Under the pieces are notes generated by a model. The model did no database searches, was not told the origin of the DNA, and saw nothing but the letters and a program-made list of their open reading frames with translations. From a bacterium (lineage in GTDB: Bacteria; Spirochaetota; UBA4802; UBA5550), in assembly GCA_024224995.1 (NCBI GenBank), contig JAAENB010000360.1, positions 1 to 7,972 of the forward strand: a DNA stretch of 7,972 nt, read 5' to 3'. Below are positions 6,834-7,972 of the stretch, piece after piece. The position numbers were made by a program, and so were the translations under genes. Every line of letters begins with the position of its first letter. The first letter of the stretch is position 1.

Positions 6834-6971
6834 CCCATATTTTCCAAATAGTTTTTCAAAGGAATTCGCACCGTGTTCTCCAATTTGTCGAGGGCCATCA
6901 TCATTGAGCGATTGAGTATCAACCAACGCTCGAATAAACAACGTAATAACTAGATGAACAATAATTTGCAA
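6828..6971 (-). pseudogene. Short minus-strand remnant upstream of the RraB-like gene
   Basis: A 47-codon frame begins at a TTG (6971) and ends at TAG (6830-6828). It contains a hydrophobic start and then ALVDTQSLNDDGPRQIGEHG and ANSFEKLFGKYGE. Its composition looks natural for a soluble protein C-terminus, but no ribosome site precedes the TTG and an in-frame stop lies just upstream. A second minus frame over the same bases (MMMALDKLENTVRIPLKNYL onward) ends in TAA TAA touching the ATG at 6779. Only one of the two can be coding. The likely explanation is the tail of a lost gene that once preceded the RraB-like gene. No family is recognised. Confidence 0.25.
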
Positions 6972-7043
6972 GAAAATTTTCTAAATTTTTTCTTTTTTGA
7001 AGGGCTCTCCTTCGCAAGATCCCCCTTCCCTATGCCTTCCGGC

Positions 7044-7295
7044 TTACCGAACAATATCATACCTCACCGGCGAAGAGTTAAACTCTTTGGGGCTTACGGG
7101 ATGCATACCGCCCAGCACCGTTTTTATCTTTTTATCCATCTCCGTGAGTATGCTTTCCAGACCGTTAAGCTCCCTCCGCCCGAGATGCCCCAGGTGGTGA
7201 AGGCCCAGGAGTGCGAGATACAGGGCCTCGGAGTTGTCGCGGATTCCGGTGAGGCGCTCTTCTATGTTTTCGATATCGAAGCGGTAGATGTTCAT
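7044..7295 (-). CDS. Small 83-residue predicted helical protein, unknown function
   Basis: The start is well supported: on the minus strand CAAAGGAG (7310-7303) is followed by seven bases and ATG at 7295. The product starts MNIYRFDIENIEERLTGI, continues with ALYLALLGLHHLGHLGRREL and MDKKIKTVLGGMHPVSPKEF, and stops at 7046-7044. It is charged and rich in Leu, Ile and Glu with heptad-like spacing, which suggests one or two amphipathic helices. It has no signal peptide or transmembrane segment and no recognised domain. It is divergent from the XRE regulator at 7590, with a minus-strand promoter at 7478-7506 and a leader of roughly 175 bases that carries copy 2 of the composite repeat. Such layouts occur in autoregulated pairs and toxin-antitoxin-like modules, but nothing in the protein itself shows toxicity. 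It is probably a real gene; the function is unknown. Confidence 0.6.
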   Translation of the reverse strand: MNIYRFDIENIEERLTGIRDNSEALYLALLGLHHLGHLGRRELNGLESILTEMDKKIKTVLGGMHPVSPKEFNSSPVRYDIVR

Positions 7296-7304
7296 GGGGT
7301 TTCT

Positions 7305-7451
7305 CCTTTGTTTTTTTGCAGGGGATTTTTTCCTCCCCGGGGGATTAATTTGTTGACATTCTCCGGGAGAAGCGGTGTGCTTTTAAGGGTGGTTAAGAGG
7401 ACCGATTCCTTTGGAATTGTCCGGGATGCCTCGTTCTTGCGGGAATGAGGT
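7305..7451. repeat. Composite repeat, copy 2 (full length), forming the small-ORF leader
   Basis: Block A (7305-7327) and block B (7416-7450) match copy 1 at 6238-6292 but are separated here by 7328-7415. That 88-base spacer contains CCCCGGGG, TTCTCCGGGAGAA (7359-7371) and ATTCCTTTGGAAT (7405-7417), all self-complementary. Block B ends in a hairpin: 7428-7437 pairs with 7442-7451 around TGCG, with three G-U pairs, followed by a T-run to 7456. On the minus strand the whole repeat is the 5' leader of the 83-residue ORF, ending at its ribosome site. On the plus strand the terminal hairpin plus T-run could be a terminator insulating the XRE gene. Confidence 0.75.
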
Positions 7452-7477
7452 TTTTTAACACCAACAACAATACAGCT

Positions 7478-7506
7478 AATATGGTATTATTTATTGAAAA
7501 TGTCAA
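7478..7506 (-). promoter_or_regulatory. Minus-strand promoter for the 83-residue ORF
   Basis: On the minus strand TTGACA (7506-7501) and CATATT (7483-7478) are separated by 17 bases. The -35 is a perfect consensus and the -10 a 4/6 match. Transcription would begin near 7471, giving a leader of about 175 bases that includes copy 2 of the composite repeat. Confidence 0.55.
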
Positions 7507-7547
7507 GAATAAAAGCGACCTTTTTGTGATTTTTTATTTAATTCTTG
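7504..7547. promoter_or_regulatory. Paired ATTCTTG half-sites between the divergent promoters
   Basis: CAAGAAT (7504-7510) and ATTCTTG (7541-7547) are a perfect inverted pair centred between the divergent genes. Read outward, each overlaps a promoter element: ATTCTTGACA contains the minus-strand -35, and ATTCTTGTATAAA runs into the plus-strand -10. This arrangement would let one regulator, plausibly the adjacent XRE protein, control both genes. Seven-base arms in AT-rich DNA can occur by chance. Confidence 0.4.
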
Positions 7548-7553
7548 TATAAA
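7524..7553 (+). promoter_or_regulatory. Possible promoter of the XRE regulator
   Basis: TTGTGA (7524-7529) and TATAAA (7548-7553) are 18 bases apart, giving a start near 7560 and a leader of about 30 bases before the ATG at 7590. It is the best plus-strand match in the gap, but the surrounding DNA is AT-rich, so the call is moderate. Confidence 0.4.
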
Positions 7554-7589
7554 ACGATTCGATAATACCTGCTCCCAACGTGGTATATT

Positions 7590-7970
7590 ATGACAATAGG
7601 AAAAAATATTAAAAGCGCTCGAATTGCGCTTGGGTTTAAGCAATATGAATTTGCTGATAGTCTTGGTATTAATAAAGATTATCTTGGCCGGATTGAACGG
7701 GATGAACAGGATCCCTCGCGAAATGTTTTAATCAAGCTTTCTTCCGAGTTAGGGGTTTCTCCTAATTTTATTATTTTAGGGATGGAGCCGGTTTTTCTTA
7801 AAGATGTGGAGAATTGGGAGGGACTGCCGGATAACGCGAAGGAGGTTTTCCGGCTGGTGTTTGAAATGTCGGAGAAGAATCCGGAGATTCTTGAGCCGTT
7901 GATGGTGTTTATTCGGGATGCGGTTGTTAATTTGGGGAAGGTTGTTGAGGTGAAAAGGGATGGGGCGTAG
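7590..7970 (+). CDS. XRE-family transcriptional regulator
   Basis: A 126-residue DNA-binding protein. Residues about 4-64 form a complete XRE/Cro-type helix-turn-helix domain: IGKNIKSARIALGFKQYEFA opens it, SLGINKDYLGRIERDEQDPS spans the turn and recognition helix, and LGVSPNFIILG closes it. Residues 65-126 are a mostly helical tail (LPDNAKEVFRLVFEMSEKNP, LEPLMVFIRDAVV), probably for dimerisation or effector binding; no enzymatic motif is seen. The ATG is chosen because MTIGKNIKSARIALG is the normal family N-terminus. No clear ribosome site precedes it, so translation may be weak. It is divergent from the 83-residue ORF, with ATTCTTG half-sites between the two promoters, which fits autoregulation plus control of the neighbour. 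The family is certain; operator and targets are inferred. The stop lies two bases before the window's end. Confidence 0.88.
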   Translation: MTIGKNIKSARIALGFKQYEFADSLGINKDYLGRIERDEQDPSRNVLIKLSSELGVSPNFIILGMEPVFLKDVENWEGLPDNAKEVFRLVFEMSEKNPEILEPLMVFIRDAVVNLGKVVEVKRDGA

Positions 7971-7972
7971 TG

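Larger units (their letters stand above)
6792..7043. other. Non-coding or decayed stretch between two minus-strand genes
   Basis: Apart from the short remnant frames and the small inverted repeat listed separately, only a minor hairpin is visible: GAAGG-GCTCT-CCTTC beginning near 7000. It is flanked by a T-rich run on its left side. Read on the minus strand it follows the 83-residue ORF, but A rather than T residues come after it, so it is not a convincing intrinsic terminator. No promoter is called for the RraB-like gene with confidence. Confidence 0.4.

Noticed and set aside
6954..7448. Plus-strand open frame of 164 codons
   Set aside because: It is antisense to the better supported 83-residue ORF and runs through copy 2 of the composite repeat; its start has no ribosome site and the product shows no domain.

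Overview
The window comes from a diderm (Gram-negative-type) bacterium of moderate, somewhat AT-rich composition. This is supported by an outer-membrane TonB-dependent receptor, an OmpA-type peptidoglycan-binding protein and a lipobox-bearing surface lipoprotein. No rRNA, tRNA or species marker is present. The mix of envelope proteins, XRE regulators and hairpin repeats would fit a spirochaete or Bacteroidetes-like lineage, but that is inference only.

Bases 2-3612 hold two co-directional genes that overlap by 10 bases. The first is the C-terminal part of a TonB-dependent receptor, cut by the window edge. The second is a 612-residue periplasmic protein with TPR, PD40 propeller, carboxypeptidase-regulatory-like and OmpA C-terminal regions, the domain order described for PorE of the type IX secretion system. 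The pair looks like one outer-membrane unit, with the receptor in the membrane and the OmpA protein tying it to peptidoglycan.

Bases 3613-3990 are non-coding but highly structured. They contain a nested inverted-repeat element (3687-3793), then a strong sigma70-type promoter whose -35 box lies in a perfect palindrome, then a 14-bp-stem inverted repeat running from the -10 box into the leader. These precede a 711-residue lipoprotein (3991-6126) built from a chitobiase-like domain and many tyrosine-rich YD-like repeats. It ends at a clear intrinsic terminator (6162-6191).

Bases 6192-7972 are an accessory region of small genes and debris. They contain a fragment of an XRE-type regulator, a minus-strand RraB-like gene, a short minus-strand remnant upstream of it, a minus-strand 83-residue ORF with a very good ribosome binding site, and a divergent intact XRE-family regulator (7590-7970). 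A composite repeat occurs twice here. Next to the intact small ORF/XRE pair it is full length, and next to the XRE fragment it lacks 88 internal bases and its small ORF. The simplest reading is that the small ORF plus divergent XRE gene form a module, and that a second, decayed copy lies about 1 kb away.
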